This document shows positions 45,905-58,436 of a DNA stretch of 64,000 nucleotides, in pieces. The stretch lies in the NCBI RefSeq assembly GCF_029867415.1, contig NC_081185.1, forward strand, positions 37,766,766-37,830,765. Reading direction: 5' to 3'. A program made the translations under genes and the position numbers. The notes under the pieces are model-generated. The model did no database searches. It saw only the letters and a program-made list of their open reading frames with translations, and was not told where the DNA came from. Within the stretch, counting starts at the first letter, position 1, and each line of letters starts with the position of its first letter. The stretch is from Vicia villosa (Eukaryota; Streptophyta; Magnoliopsida; Fabales; Fabaceae).

Positions 45905-46860
45905 CGTACCTTTTTAGGTAGTCTTCTTTAAGACAAATCTCACGATCCTTTCTAGGAATCTCCTCAAGCAGTCTTATTCAAGACAAATCATCATCATTTC
46001 CAAGAACCTTTTTAGGTAGTCTTCTGTAAGACATTCTTTTGCCAAGAACCTTTTCAGGTAGTCTTCTTTTAAGACATTCTAAAAACCTTTCTAGGTAGTC
46101 TTCTTTAAGACAAACCATCTATCCTTGCTAAGAACCTTTTTAGGTAGTCCTTCTTAAAGACAACTTTCAGCCTTTTCAGGTAGTCGTCTTTAAAGACATT
46201 CCTCACTCCTTGCTAAGAACCTTTTTAGGTAGCCTTTTTTAAGACATCTTTCAACCTTTGTAGGTAGTCTTTTTAAGACATCTTTCAGCCTCTCCAGGTA
46301 GTCTTCTTTAAGACAAATGTTCATCTCCATTCCGGAAACCTTTTCAGGTAGTCTTCGTCAAGACATTCTCTTTCTAAGAACTTTTCTAGGTGGTCTTTTC
46401 CAAGACATTCATTGTCCTTTCCAGAAACCTTTTTTAGGTAGTCTTTTCAAGACATCTTTTCAACCTTTGCAGATAGTCTTCTCTAAGACAAATCACATGT
46501 TCCTTTCTAGGAATCTTCTCAGGTGGTCTTCTTTAAGACAAATTTCATCCTTTTCAGGAACCCCTTCAGGTAGTCTTCTTTAAGACATTTCAGGAACCTC
46601 TTCAGGTAGTCTTTTTTAAGACATTCTCTTTCTAAGAACCTTTTTAGATAGTATTTTCTAAGACATTCATCGTCTTTTCTAAGAACCTTTTTAGGTAGTC
46701 CTTCTTAAATACATCTTTCAGCCTTTTCAGGTAGTCGCCTTTAAAGACATTCCTCATTCTTTGCTAAGAACATTTTCAGGTAATCTTCTTTAAGATAAGT
46801 ATTCATATCCATTCCAGAAACCTTTTCAGGTAGTCTTATAGAAGACATTACTTCGTTTCC
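45905..46860 (+). repeat. Irregular tandem array (GGTAGTCTTCTTTAAGACA) of element C
   Basis: About 20 diverged copies of a unit of 40-50 bp built around AACCTTTTCAGGTAGTCTTCTTTAAGACA. Part of each unit (GTCTTCTTTAAGAC) is an inverted repeat. Confidence 0.85.
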
Positions 46861-47280
46861 ATTCGTTACATCAATTAACAAATACATAAGCATGAGAATT
46901 ATCCATATACATAAACATTACCAAGCCGACATAAGCATAGCCGTGGTGTAGGTGCAAATATGGAGTAAACAAGTTCAACGGGTTCAATAAGGATATAAAA
47001 TCTTGGGGTTGACATCAGCATCAACATACATATATACGCATTAGCATATGCATATCATCTAGCACATCCAAATACTACGAAAGTCCAGTCTCCGACCCTT
47101 GAGTCGTGAGTTTCCAACCCTCGTGTTGTGATAGGTGTGTTTTCCGACCCACGTGTCGTGAGTTTCAAATCCTCGTGTTGTGATTGGTGTGTTTCCCGAC
47201 CCTCGAGTCGTGAGTTCCTAAACATATCGGTTTCTTTCTGACCCTCGAGTCGCGAGCATGATCTTCATACATCTACAGGA
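46861..47280 (+). repeat. Spacer and GACCCTCGAGTCGTGAG repeats of element C
   Basis: Non-coding spacer to 47085, then five copies of a short unit with CCGACCC(T/A)CG(A/T)GTCGTGAG alternating with CCTCGTGTTGTGA, 47090-47250. Confidence 0.7.
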
Positions 47281-47289
47281 TACCGTCAA

Positions 47290-47930
47290 GGATTTTATAC
47301 GGATAAACTTGCTAGCGCTATAGCAAGTGAATCTTTTTCATACAGGTAAACTTGTCCGAGCCAGGGCAAGTGACTCCTATTGGTGCAGGTGAACTTGTTA
47401 GAACTATGACAAGTGATCCTAATGGTGCAGGTGAAATTTGTCCGAACCAGGGCAAATGATCCAAATGGTGTAGGTGAAATTTGTCCGAACCAGGGCAAAT
47501 AATCCTAATGGTGCAGGTGAGTTTGCGATAACCCTCGAAAATTATCCTAATGGTGCAGGTGAGTTTGCTATAACCCTAGCAAATAATCCTAATGGTGCAG
47601 GTGAGTTTGCGATAACCCTCGCAAATTATCCTAATGGTGCAGGTGAGTTTGCGATAACCCTCGCAAATTATCCTAATGGTGCAGGTGAGTTTGCGATAAC
47701 CCTCGCAAATCATCCTAATGGTGCAGGTGAGTTTGCTATAACCCTAGCAAATAATCCTAATGGTGCATGTGAATTTGCTATAACCCTAACAAATAATCCT
47801 AATGGTGCAGGTGAGTTTGCGATAACACTCGCAAATTATCCTAATGGTGCAGGTGAGTTTGCTATAACCCTAGCAAATTACCCTAATGGTGCAGGTAAGC
47901 TTGTAAGAATCGTAACAAGTGGTCCTTTTT
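47290..47930 (+). repeat. 42-bp tandem array of element C
   Basis: Around 14 units. The regular part (47500-47900) has a 42-bp period containing CCTAATGGTGCAGGTGA; earlier units are longer and more diverged. Because 42 is a multiple of three, one frame stays open as a 14-residue repeat. Confidence 0.9.
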
Positions 47931-48507
47931 ACAAGTCCTCTCTATGTAAGACTCAGGCTTTAGCAGGACGATTCTTTTCTCTCAAAGGGGCTTCACAAAA
48001 GAGTCTACAACAAGATTTTCAAAGGTTTCTTCAATTGGGTTTATCACGTGAGTCCATCGGCAGTGATATTCTCCAAAACATCATCAATAACAAACAAGGT
48101 TCTATTTTTTCTTTTCCAAAGTTACTAACTTCAACTAACATAACTAACAATCATGCATCATTCAACTAACATACCTCATTCATACATAATGCATATACAT
48201 ACATCGCTCTCATTTATTTTGAGAAGCTCACTGCATCATACATCGCATGCATCATAACATTGCATAAAATTCAGGTTGCCTTTTAGGGCTATGCTACAAT
48301 CAAAACACCCGGTTCCTCCCGAAAAGCATTGGCTCCACATTCTGAAAAAATGGTATCTACCTTGGATGGCATCTTCAAGCCCATCTCCCACGGAAATTCT
48401 TCCTAACAAACGCAAATTTCAGGGCATTCTCAGTGCTCAATCATCTTCAACCTTTATATCACGATAGGCAGACGTGCCTATCTGACTCTTCAGGTTCAAG
48501 AAGATTG
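47931..48507 (+). other. Pre-LTR spacer of element C
   Basis: Non-coding stretch between array and purine tract. No feature recognised. Confidence 0.55.
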
Positions 48508-48519
48508 AACAGGGGCAGC
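48508..48519 (+). other. Polypurine tract of element C
   Basis: AACAGGGGCAGC directly before TGTCATACCCC. F has the same tract, while A and B have AATAGGGGCATC. Confidence 0.75.
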
Positions 48520-50613
48520 TGTCATACCCCAAAATTTACCCGATGTACTTTGCATTTGTCAATTTATTAAAGGCGTAAAAAATTAGGAGCCATAGGGTTT
48601 AGTATACCTATTATTAAACTCGATCTCTTATAAAATGCCCTCATAAATTGATTAAAACAAAATGGAGGTATGAATAGAAAATACTTAAGATCTAATTTGA
48701 TATTGGGCCATTTGTTTTATTTTTTTTCTTATCATTTTTTAATTATCGTCAAATAACACTATTACTAGTTTTTTTTACTACTAACTATTAGTATTTAATA
48801 TTATTAATCTTTATTATTAATATTAATACTAATAATAGGTGATATCATTATTAAGATTTATTTGTAATATTATTATTATTATTGGGGTTATTATTATATT
48901 GGGCTAATGAGGATATACAATAAGCCCATTGGGTGTAAACCAAAAAAACCCTAATTGGATTAATATAAGTAGAATATTTTGAAGACATTGCGGAGCCCCG
49001 GTCTTTCGAATCCTAATTTTCTAATCACACGTACAGACGTGTTGCAGGGCGGGGACGGTAGATAATTGGCATACTCATGGGCAGCAAGTGATGGAGTAAA
49101 AAAAGATTGTAGCAACTCTGAAAATATTTTGCTATTTCACGTGAATTTCACCATTCTAACCAGATTTTGCTAATCACTAACATCTTATAGTAACTCAGAA
49201 AATACAGGGGGATTTTCGGCCTCAAGAACTATGCACAATCTAAAAAAAAAACGTGACATTTAAGAATTGGCAGTGGGAGGTTTCGACTGATTCAAGCCAA
49301 AAAAAGTATTCCAACATGATCCTTGATCTTCTCTGACATATTCTGGATGTTCATAAGTCGTTCTCACGCCCAGAAACACCACATACGACCACGGCTTAGT
49401 CACTCTTTTTCTTAATCTCGATTTCACATATTGGTATGAATTCAATTGAATTTAATCATACATATTAGTTTGTATTGATGCTCCGAAGCTTTCTGCACAT
49501 TTAATTGAATTTTCGTTGCCATATGAAAGAACCACCATTGATGGGGTTTAAAGCTCCAAATTGGGGTTCTTCAAAATAAGTAAAATTAGACCAAATTAAA
49601 GCCATTAACGTGTTCATAATATGATTTCCAATCGAACCATGCAATTCTTTTACATTTATTGGCCATGGTATGTGAATGCAAATCTGCAGAATTGAAGAAG
49701 AATGAGGAAGACGACGGGCTACAGTATCGCGTGCTGCACTTTTTGAATTCTGGTCCACTCGTGTATTTTAATATATTATAGTTGGTGATCGTAATTTTGA
49801 CAACAGATGTGCGCATCGCATTTGGCTTTGGAGATTAACTGGGAATCGCTGGGACCTGGGTTCGATCCCAGCGTCCGTCACATATTTTTCTTATTTTCTT
49901 TGGTAGCACACACTTACAGATCCAGTGGTTCCTGCGTGTATGCTCCCACCATATGCCCCACGCAATCAGCCAATGGATCTTCTTCAGATCAGATCTAACG
50001 AATCAAAGGACCGGGAGTACACCGTGGACCTCTCAAATGCGCCACACAAGATTCCTCACCAGGTTTTATTGTATTTCTTATATATTGTTTATATAATTAT
50101 AACATTAAATTTAATATATCATGTTATACTTATAATTTGGTTTCTAATTTGAATTAATAATATAATTAAAGTTATGATTAGGGCTATGACTAGGTTTTAA
50201 GATAAACTTCCGATTATTTCGATTATTTTCGATTTAATTTATTCAATTAATTATTGTTATAATAAAATCACAAAACCCTATAAAGATTATAAACATTAGG
50301 GTTCGCCCAATCCCATTGGCCACTTGGCCGAAGTTTTAGGTTTTAATTTGTTACTCGTTCCGACTAAACCTATTGGTCGCAATGATTAACAATCGATTAA
50401 TTTGATTAATCAAATCCAATAATAAAAACATCAATTCTAACTTCCCCTTTAACGGATAAATGACGGATGAATATCTATTTCATCCCGCCTTCGAATTAGT
50501 CGACTCTCTATGTCGTACTGATCAAATATCAGAATAAAGCAATAAAAATACATAATTTAAAATACATTTAATTTGCTTCCCGCGACGATCGAATCTATCG
50601 ATCTGAGTAACCA
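48520..50613 (+). repeat. 3' LTR of element C, interrupted by element E
   Basis: Starts TGTCATACCCCAAAATTTACCC, like F's LTR. 2094 bp are visible before E's LTR begins at 50614; the expected end GGTTGCTACA is not seen, so the rest is beyond E, outside the window. Contains a tRNA-like segment. Otherwise AT-rich and non-coding. Confidence 0.75.
49811..49880 (+). other. tRNA-like segment in C 3' LTR
   Basis: Perfect T-arm: CTGGG and CCCAG around TTCGATC (49856-49872), preceded at the right distance by an A box-like GGCTTTGGAGATTAACTGGG. The acceptor stem is not convincing. Confidence 0.45.
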
Positions 50614-52506
50614 TGTAACACCCCTTACTAACCCCGCGGGAATTTAAAACAATTATTCAGAGTACATGAAATAAGGGTGCCACAATTCATAATAAATAAA
50701 CATCATTCAGTCATGTCATGCATTCACTGAGGTAATCATCATAATTTAAAACGGTTCATGTTAACACAGCGGAAATTTATCAAAAACGGACTAAGTTTAA
50801 CATCTTCAAAACTTATCCTTTAAAACATCAAAACATAACTAGAGTCATAATCATAAACTCTAAACAATCGCGTCCCCAGTGTTAAAACTATCAGAGCATG
50901 ACACCTGACGCTACTAAAACACTGACTCATGAGCTAATCCTCACCGAGTCGAACAACCGCCATCCTTAATCTGAAAATGACAACATGTAAGGGTGAGTCT
51001 CATCATAATTAACAAATGTTATAAGGTTATAAAGCCATAACACATCACAGTTGTATCATTCACCCAATTGTTTCATAAACAGACATTCATAACAAGCAAA
51101 CCAAAATCAATACATCATTAATATTTACAACACTGGAATACATCCAATCATGTTATAAATTATGCATATGTATGAACTGACACTATGCATGTGGTACCAA
51201 TCATCATCAAATGGGGATAACCCATGACCGATCCAACATCGTCCAAGATACGGCCCTGCCAGCACAGATTCCACACGATGGGAATCATGCCCTTCACTGA
51301 TCCAACACACCCTTATGGATACAGTATCATCAATGAACATGAATGAATGAAACATATATAACATACTTATACCATCATCATCATCAATCATCAACATCAT
51401 CATCATCATTCAAGTATGTTCATATATATTAACATCATTCAATTACAATTCCATAATCATCATACACAAAACATACACGTATTTGCATCAATCTTCATAC
51501 TCAACAAGAATAGCATACATGTATTTTCATCATTCTAAAAACCAATCAATCATCATCATTCAGATTATCCTACAAGGTTCGTTTAGCTCAAAACGGCGCA
51601 TCAAACGGACCAACGGTTAAAAAGTTATGCATCTTGAACCTTTTTAAAATATCTCAAAACACCAACAGCACGCGGCGCCATCACCCGTTCGCGGCGCGCA
51701 CTGAGCGTCCCAAAATTCATTGGCTCTCTGCCAAGCTGTTCGCGGCGCAAACATCCACACGCGGCGCAAAATGAAAAAAAAGTTACGCCTTCGCGGCGCG
51801 AACACAGGTACGCGGCGCGACCTGAGCGTATCACAACTTCCTGGCATTTTGCCCACCTGTTCGCGGCGCCTCCCTGTGCACGCGGCGCGAACCGGTAAAT
51901 TCAGAAACCCCAACCTGCAGAAAACAGCATTCTATGCATTCCAAACACACCCAAACCATACCAGTACGAACCTAGAGAAATAGAATGCACAAACAACACC
52001 AAATACGTCTCATAATACACCATTTACACATCAATTGAGACCATAGCAAAGCAGACATCATAGATTCAAACATAGAGATCAAACATCAGACAATTGACTC
52101 AATCCCTAAACCTATCATATGACTCAATCAACCCGAATTCCACATCTATTCAGTATTATCAACCCCTAACCCGATAATAGATGATAATCAGATAAGTCCC
52201 CCCTTACCTTAGACAAATTTCTTGATTCTTGGTCTCTCCCTCTATCGTTCTCCTTCACGTTCCTCGTTCCTCAGACTTCTGTTCTTTCACGTTCTTTCTT
52301 TCTTCCCAATTCCAATTATTTTATGAAAATAATAATAATATTAGTAAAGGGCCTTCCTATATCACACCCCCCCTTTTACTATTTCTCACATGGCCCAAAT
52401 GCCATAAACCATTATTTATTTATTATTTTCACAAAATCCTTAATAATTCTAATTACTAATTCAATATTCTTGATTAAATTAATATTAAAATTATACGGGC
52501 GTTACA
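50614..52506 (-). repeat. 3' LTR of element E
   Basis: 1893 bp on the minus strand, TGTAACGCCCG to GGGGTGTTACA. Contains four pairs of CGCGGCGC (starts 51671/51690, 51741/51760, 51792/51811, 51862/51881) and a CAT/ATC-rich microsatellite at 51375-51420. No coding. Confidence 0.9.
51671..51888 (-). repeat. Four paired CGCGGCGC words in E LTR
   Basis: Eight copies of the octamer in four pairs. Within every pair the two starts are exactly 19 bp apart; pairs are 70, 51 and 70 bp apart. Most copies extend to TTCGCGGCGC or ACGCGGCGC, and some form the odd palindrome TCGCGGCGCGA. GC-rich islands in an AT-rich LTR. Confidence 0.9.
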
Positions 52507-52543
52507 ACTCTCCCCCACTAAAAGAGTTTTCGTTCTCGAAAAC
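52507..52543 (-). other. Polypurine tract and hairpin of element E
   Basis: Minus strand GTTTTCGAGAACGAAAAC (inverted repeat, 52526-52543), then AGTGGGGGAGAGT before the LTR. Confidence 0.75.
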
Positions 52544-52548
52544 ATACC

Positions 52549-54402
52549 TCAGGTAAAGAGCTCTGGATACGAATCCTTCATCTGGCTCTCTAGCTCCCAG
52601 GTAACATTTCCTTCAGCTGGTCCTCCCCAAGCTACTCTGACTAAAGCTATTTCCTTGCCCCGCAATTGCTTCAGTCTTCTATCTTCAATCCTCACAGGTA
52701 ACGTTTCAACCGTTAAGTTGTCTTTCACCTGTACATCATCCACTTGGATCACGTGGGACGGATCCGAAATGTATTTCCTCAATTGAGACACATGGAATAC
52801 ATCATGCAAGTTGGCAAGCATTGGCGGTAACGCAATACGATATGCCACTTCTCCCACTCTTTCTGAAATTTGGAATGGTCCAATAAAACGCGGAGTCAAC
52901 TTCTTTGACTTCAAAGCTCGACCAATACCCGTCATAGGAGTAACCTTCATAAACACATGATCTCCCTCTTGAAACTCAAGTGTCTTCCTCCTCTTATCAT
53001 AATAACTCTTTTGACGACTCTGAGAAGCTTTCATCTTCTCTTGAATCATCTTAATCTTCTCCGTAGTCTGTTGTACAATTTCTGGTCCAATCACAACACT
53101 CTCACCAGCTTCGTACCAACACAATGGAGTTCTACACCTCCTACCATACAATGCCTCAAACGGAGCCATACCTATACTCGAATGAAAATTGTTGTTGTAG
53201 GTAAATTCAATCAAAGGCAGATAACTATCCCAAGCACCTCCTTTTTCTAATACACAAGCACGTAAAAAATCTTCTAACGACTGAATCGTCCTCTCCGTCT
53301 GTCCATCAGTCTGCGGATGATAAGCAGAACTCAGCCTCAGCTTAGTACCCAAAGCTTTCTGCAAACCTTCCCAGAACTTAGACGTAAATCTCGGATCTCT
53401 GTCTGACACGATACTCGAAGGAATACCATGTAGACTAACTATCTTCTCAATATATAATTGAGCCAGCTTCTCCATCGGATAATCCATTCTTACCGGTATG
53501 AAATGTGCAGACTTTGTCAATCTGTCCACCACAACCCAGATAGCTTCACGATTCTTAACAGTTCTCGGCAAACCCGAAACAAAATCCATCGATATGCTAT
53601 CCCACTTCCACTCAGGAATAAACATCGGTTGCATAAATCCAGATGGCTTCTGATGTTCAACCTTTGACTTCTGACAAGTCAAACAAGAATACACAAACTC
53701 AGCAATTTCTTTCTTCATTCCAGGCCACCAAAATAGCTTTCTCAAATCATGATACATCTTGGTAGCTCCAGGATGAATACTTAATCCACTATGGTGTCCT
53801 TCTTCTAAAATATTTCTTCGGAGTTCAGCAACATCCGGAACACAAACTCTGTTTCCAAACCTCAGTATACCATTCTCGTCAACTCTGAATTCACCGCTCT
53901 TGCCTTGGTTAATCAAAGTCAACTTGTCGACTAATTCGACATCAGCCTTTTGGCCCTCTCTGATCTCTTCAAGAATACCACTGGTCAGCTTCAGCATTCC
54001 CAACTTAACACTAGTAGGAGTACTTTCACATACCAAACTCAAGTCTATGAATTGTTCAATCAAATCCAATTCCGTCACCATTAGCATAGACATATGCAAA
54101 GTCTTCCTACTTAAAGCATCCGCAACTACGTTTGCCTTACCCGGATGGTAATTCAAACTAAAATCATAGTCTTTAAGGAATTCCAACCACCTTCTCTGCC
54201 TCATATTCAGTTCCTTCTGGTCAAAGAGATATTTCAGACTCTTATGATCACTAAACACTTCAAATCTCGACCCATACAAATAATGTCGCCACAACTTCAA
54301 GACAAAAACCACCGCTGCCAACTCCAAATCATGAGTCGGATAATTCCTTTCATGCACTTTGAGTTGTCTCGACGCGTACGCGACCACTTGTTGGTTCTGC
54401 AT
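52549..54402 (-). CDS. pol: pol C-terminal part of element E: RNase H end, integrase, chromodomain (partial)
   Basis: An uninterrupted frame of about 617 residues from the F insertion to TGA at 52549-52551. Order: C-terminal half of RNase H ([61 protein letters not shown]); HHCC zinc domain ([14 protein letters not shown] ... CLTCQK); DDE core with Asp in [12 protein letters not shown], Asp in [12 protein letters not shown] and Glu in [11 protein letters not shown]; the C-terminal [29 protein letters not shown] block; and a C-terminal chromodomain ([10 protein letters not shown] ... [16 protein letters not shown]). This domain set marks the Tekay/Del chromovirus lineage, in which the chromodomain guides integration. 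No internal stop or missing catalytic residue was seen. The upstream RNase H half is cut off by F, so the copy is dead now but was young when hit. Confidence 0.93.
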   Translation of the reverse strand: MQNQQVVAYASRQLKVHERNYPTHDLELAAVVFVLKLWRHYLYGSRFEVFSDHKSLKYLFDQKELNMRQRRWLEFLKDYDFSLNYHPGKANVVADALSRKTLHMSMLMVTELDLIEQFIDLSLVCESTPTSVKLGMLKLTSGILEEIREGQKADVELVDKLTLINQGKSGEFRVDENGILRFGNRVCVPDVAELRRNILEEGHHSGLSIHPGATKMYHDLRKLFWWPGMKKEIAEFVYSCLTCQKSKVEHQKPSGFMQPMFIPEWKWDSISMDFVSGLPRTVKNREAIWVVVDRLTKSAHFIPVRMDYPMEKLAQLYIEKIVSLHGIPSSIVSDRDPRFTSKFWEGLQKALGTKLRLSSAYHPQTDGQTERTIQSLEDFLRACVLEKGGAWDSYLPLIEFTYNNNFHSSIGMAPFEALYGRRCRTPLCWYEAGESVVIGPEIVQQTTEKIKMIQEKMKASQSRQKSYYDKRRKTLEFQEGDHVFMKVTPMTGIGRALKSKKLTPRFIGPFQISERVGEVAYRIALPPMLANLHDVFHVSQLRKYISDPSHVIQVDDVQVKDNLTVETLPVRIEDRRLKQLRGKEIALVRVAWGGPAEGNVTWELESQMKDSYPELFT

Positions 54403-56291
54403 TGTAATACGGTGAACTGACTTTTTATTAATCGGAATGTCGCGGTAAGCAAGAGTCGCCACCGACTTTTATTTTATCCAAACAATATTCGGAAAGGCAA
54501 AAAGAAACAGAAAAAAACCTTTAAAGAAAATCTAAGTTCGGGGGGTAATTTATGCAAAGGGAAGGTGTAAGGCACCCTTTGCATCCATGGTTTTCCATGA
54601 GCTCTTAATTGCTTTGCTTGCTCGTTTGTTTAGAAAATGTAGATGAAAGAGATATGGACTTTAGCTTGTGAATAAGCGTTTCCCTTTTGAAAAATTATGA
54701 GAAAGAATATAATAAAAAGATTTGAGCATTGCAAGGCAATTAGGGGCAATTACCTTAAACTCAGATGATAGGTCTCTTTTTAGCCTTTCAGAATGAAAGG
54801 GTCTATCCTTGCCATAAGAGGGCAGGAAGCCTTTCGTTTGGAGGTTGAAGGGTCATCGAAGCATTCTTTGCCATAAGACTGTCCCATGCCATAGAAGGGC
54901 AGGTAGTCTAAGGCAAGGATCAGAATAAGCCATTTCGTAGGCAGCCAGAAGATACCTCAGCCTTTTTCCGTAGGCAACTTCCGAGGGTCGAGGTCATTTT
55001 TGTGTATCGAAGGCAGCATCATTTAGGGTCGTATGACCTTTTAATTATCGAGGCAACAGGCTGAGGTATCCTCGTATTCGAGGGACATGGCTTATTCTGC
55101 AAAAAAACACGAAGGCAACAGGCAACAGGCAACAAGGCAACAAGGCAACAGAGAGGTTACCCCAAAAGCGTGCGTGTGTGCAACAATCACGTGATTATAT
55201 TCAGAAAATTATCTTATAATTAATTATCTACATTGATTTAAGGCTTGCACTCCCTAAGATTACTAACCACACAATAATATAACAATAATAATGGGGAAGG
55301 GGACAATGAAACCAGCGGATCCCCAATGGGGTTTGACATAAGTAATAATAATAAATCATGAAATAAAAATAGGGTTTAGGGTTACCAACGACGTGGCTTT
55401 GGCATTCGACAAACCCTGAAAAGGAAAAATGGCAAACAAAGGAGGGTGAGTGCATTATCAGGTTCGAAGGCGAACTTTATTAATCATAAAAAATAGACTA
55501 ATGAAATTAAAAGTAAAATAGAGAAAGGACACTTAGCTTGGCATTTACTCTGACAGGGTTAATGGGCAAAGGTTTGCCTGAAGCATTGACTCTGACCATT
55601 GAAAACTGACAGAAGAAACAACCAGGCGTGAGTGTATAGGCAGCTCATTGATATTTAATAATAAACCCTAATTATAAAAATAGGGAAGATAAACAAAAAG
55701 AATCAAATAATAAGGGTTGAATCGGGACTTAGCTTTTGAATTCGACGTGGCGCGTTATCGGGAGAAACCCTGTTGGTAACCCTGAAAAAGGCATGGCAAA
55801 AGAATTCTTCAGTGTAGAATCAATCCCGATTAAAATTCAAATGAGATATAATGATGAATTGATTTAATTAATTATTGGTCTTGCGACCTAATTAATTAAA
55901 TCGAGCCAAAAGATTTAATTGAGTAAAAATACATTTTTTTGGAAATTTTTTAGCATTTAAATAAAATACATGTGAATTTTAAAAGTATTTTAATAATTAA
56001 ATTAAATTAAGTGATTATTTTAAATGAAATAAAAGGTATAAAAGAAAATAAGTAAATATATTATAAAAAGATATTATTAATATAAATAATATATAAATGT
56101 TATTATTATTATAAAAGGTTAGAAGAAAATTAATTAAAAAAACAAATAAAAACAAATACATATAAATAAGTGTAAATAGGTTTATAAAATAATAAATAAA
56201 ATAAAAAATTAAAAGTCTTAGCTTTTAATCCAGTGTTGCGCACACGTGATAGTCCATGGTGGATGCGCAGCTTCAGGAGCGTTGGATGAGG

Positions 56292-56370
56292 TGCATGGTT
56301 GGTCTGGTGGTTGTAGGAATGAGGGAGCACCATGTACGCGTGGACCGGCGAGCATCGAATCCTCCTGGAA
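56292..56370 (+). other. tRNA-like segment, antisense in F 3' LTR
   Basis: A box-like TGGTCTGGTGG at 56300 and B box-like GAGCATCGAATCC near 56350, in the plus direction, opposite to F. Confidence 0.4.
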
Positions 56371-56490
56371 ACCAAACACTTTCGCGCGCGCGTGCTTTTG
56401 AATTTGGCCAATTAGACTGCGCCACGCAGTTATCTTCTCCAAGGGCAACCTGTAAATTGATCTTTTACAGCGCTTTTTTGCTTGAAGCGC

Positions 56491-56498
56491 TATAAAAA
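56491..56498 (+). promoter_or_regulatory. TATAAAAA on the antisense strand of F 3' LTR
   Basis: Follows an inverted repeat AGCGCT..AGCGCT (56469-56491), with GGCCAAT about 85 bp upstream. Could be an antisense core promoter; sequence-only evidence. Confidence 0.3.
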
Positions 56499-57022
56499 GC
56501 CCTGCATCTCAAAATTGAAAAATAGCGAATAGGGCTAAAGGGATGCATAAATTTGGCGCACAACCACCAATATATTCCTCTGGAGCTTGCGAATCTGGCT
56601 ATGGTATTAATTAATCCTAATTTTACCTGTGGACAAAAACCCCAAATCGAACCAAGAACCCTAACAATGGCATCATGCTCATGCCGACCTTAAATCGTCC
56701 CAAACTTTCCAGAAACGATCATTAGACGATAATAAACATGAATACACAATTAATTATGAATGATAATGCTTGTATGATGCAAATCGAATCAAGTTTAGAA
56801 TTGGCAAACCGTGGAAAATTGAGGATGATTCTTGATGCTTTAAGGCTTAAAGATGATCGAGAATCGTCCAGTGATGATCAAGGAACAGGTTTTGAGTGAT
56901 TGCAACACCTGAATTGGCTTAGAACTTCAAATTGGTTCTTGAATTTTCCTTGGTTTTTTCACTCGGGTTTGGTAGCTCTTGGAGGCAGAAATCGTGACCC
57001 TAGGGATCTGCAATTGTTTGGT

Positions 57023-57030
57023 ACTTATAG
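57023..57030 (-). promoter_or_regulatory. Possible TATA box of F LTR
   Basis: Minus strand CTATAAGT about 1.17 kb from the LTR start. Weak match. Confidence 0.3.
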
Positions 57031-58199
57031 TGGGTGAATTAGGGCAACTAAAATTGAATAAAATCTTTTTCAATCTTTGATTTGCATATTGAGAAAATAT
57101 GATTTGTTAAAGTTTCTAACTTTGGTCCAAAATCCAATTTTCCCAACCAATTAGCCTTAGCACGAATTTGCAATAATTGTAGGATATATTTGATGATTAA
57201 TGATGATTGGAACATAGGCATAAATCATATCTTTTGTATTTTTTTATTTTTCATAATTAATTCATGATTTTAAATGATTAAAATCACAAAATAATTAATA
57301 AAAAATAATATAAAATATGAAAGTATGATTTGGGGGCGTGCATGGACTTGTAATGGAGATTGAGTGAAGAAATCATAGGCCCATTTGGAAAATTTTGGAT
57401 TTTGAACCTTTCCTTTTCACATTTTTTCTCAAAAATAGTCCAACTTTGACAAGGTGTATTTCTCTCAATTCTTGAGGTATGGAAGTGTTCTTGGACTTTT
57501 TGGAATCCTTAGAGAGTCCTCTAACCAATGTCTTTGGTCCTATATCAAAATCATTTTCCATTCTCATTTTATGACCTTTTGAAAAAAATGTCTTTTTGTT
57601 GACTTTTGAAAGGGACCTATAATGTATGAAGCCATATCTCTTAAACCATTGACCTATGGGCTCTGATTCTTGGACCATTGGATAGAGGAATGAATTCTCT
57701 TCAAAATGAGCTTTGGTGGGAATTTTTCTGATGAAGTATGAATATTTGGTGAATTTTCAAAGTTTGATTGACTTTTTTAGTTCATGCCCAAAATAGTAAC
57801 TTTTGACGTTTGACTTCTCTGATCTTTCCTTGCATCATCATGATCAACCCTTGATCAAATGATGATTTTAGGGTTATGAGGATGTTGTTGACCAAATATC
57901 TTGAATTTTGACTGTATTTTGACTTGAAATGACCATTTTGCCCTTGAGAGTCGACTATTGACCTAATCAAGGTTTGAGGGACTCAACTTGCCCTGATTGG
58001 CTTGAAGCCTTGCATGGAGATTCTTTGGGATGTTTGTGACCCTATGGAACCACCTTGAACCATTGATTCAATGATTTTCCATTGAACTAATCAAACCCTA
58101 GTTCAGGGCTTTTGTATAGGAGAGTATGTCTAGGAGCTTTATGTACTGATTTATATTGGGATGAAGAAAAAATGTATGGGCAAATTTTGGGGTATGACA

Positions 58200-58211
58200 G
58201 CTGCCCCTGTT
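58200..58211 (-). other. Polypurine tract of element F
   Basis: Minus strand AACAGGGGCAGC, the same as in C. Confidence 0.75.
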
Positions 58212-58436
58212 CAATTATCTTAAACCTGAAGAGTGAGTGGTTTGTGTGCCAGTCGGTATCTGAAGGTGGAAGATGATTGAACACTAGAATACCAAGAAAT
58301 TTGCCCTAGCTGATGTAGGGACTTTTGTCGGAGATGGGCTTGAAGATGCCATCCAGCAAATCATGCATTAGATTCGGTTTGGAGTGTTTGAGAAGTATTT
58401 GTTAGAGATTGATCGTGTTAGCATTGTTCGTGATGA

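Larger units (their letters stand above)
34322..50613 (+). mobile_element. Element C: non-coding Ogre-like derivative hosting A, D and E
   Basis: Plus strand. Its 5' LTR end (34322-34411) is followed by a primer site, a leader with a 156-bp repeat, element D, a long non-coding interior, two tandem arrays, a purine tract and a 3' LTR from 48520 that is cut by E at 50613. Without D the interior is about 6.5 kb and shows no gag, protease or pol similarity. It shares LTR start, purine tract, hairpin motif and a conserved block with F. It resembles the large coding-free derivatives (LARD type) that depend on an autonomous relative. Confidence 0.8.
54403..58199 (-). repeat. 3' LTR of element F
   Basis: 3797 bp on the minus strand, TGTCATACCCCAAAATTTGCCC (58199) to CGTATTACA (54403). 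Holds a (GGCAACA)n-like run at 55100-55155, a CG dinucleotide run near 56384, a tRNA-like segment and a TATAAAAA on the opposite strand. Otherwise non-coding. Confidence 0.9.

Noticed and set aside
47474..48169. 231-residue open frame with 14-residue repeats
   Set aside because: A by-product of a 42-bp tandem repeat; no homology seen and the following non-repeat part looks random.
49811..49880. Functional tRNA gene
   Set aside because: T-arm is good but a full cloverleaf with acceptor stem could not be formed by eye; listed only as tRNA-like.
54403..54462. Extension of E's pol frame upstream of 54402 as a true N-terminus
   Set aside because: These codons belong to F's LTR end; the read-through frame is accidental.
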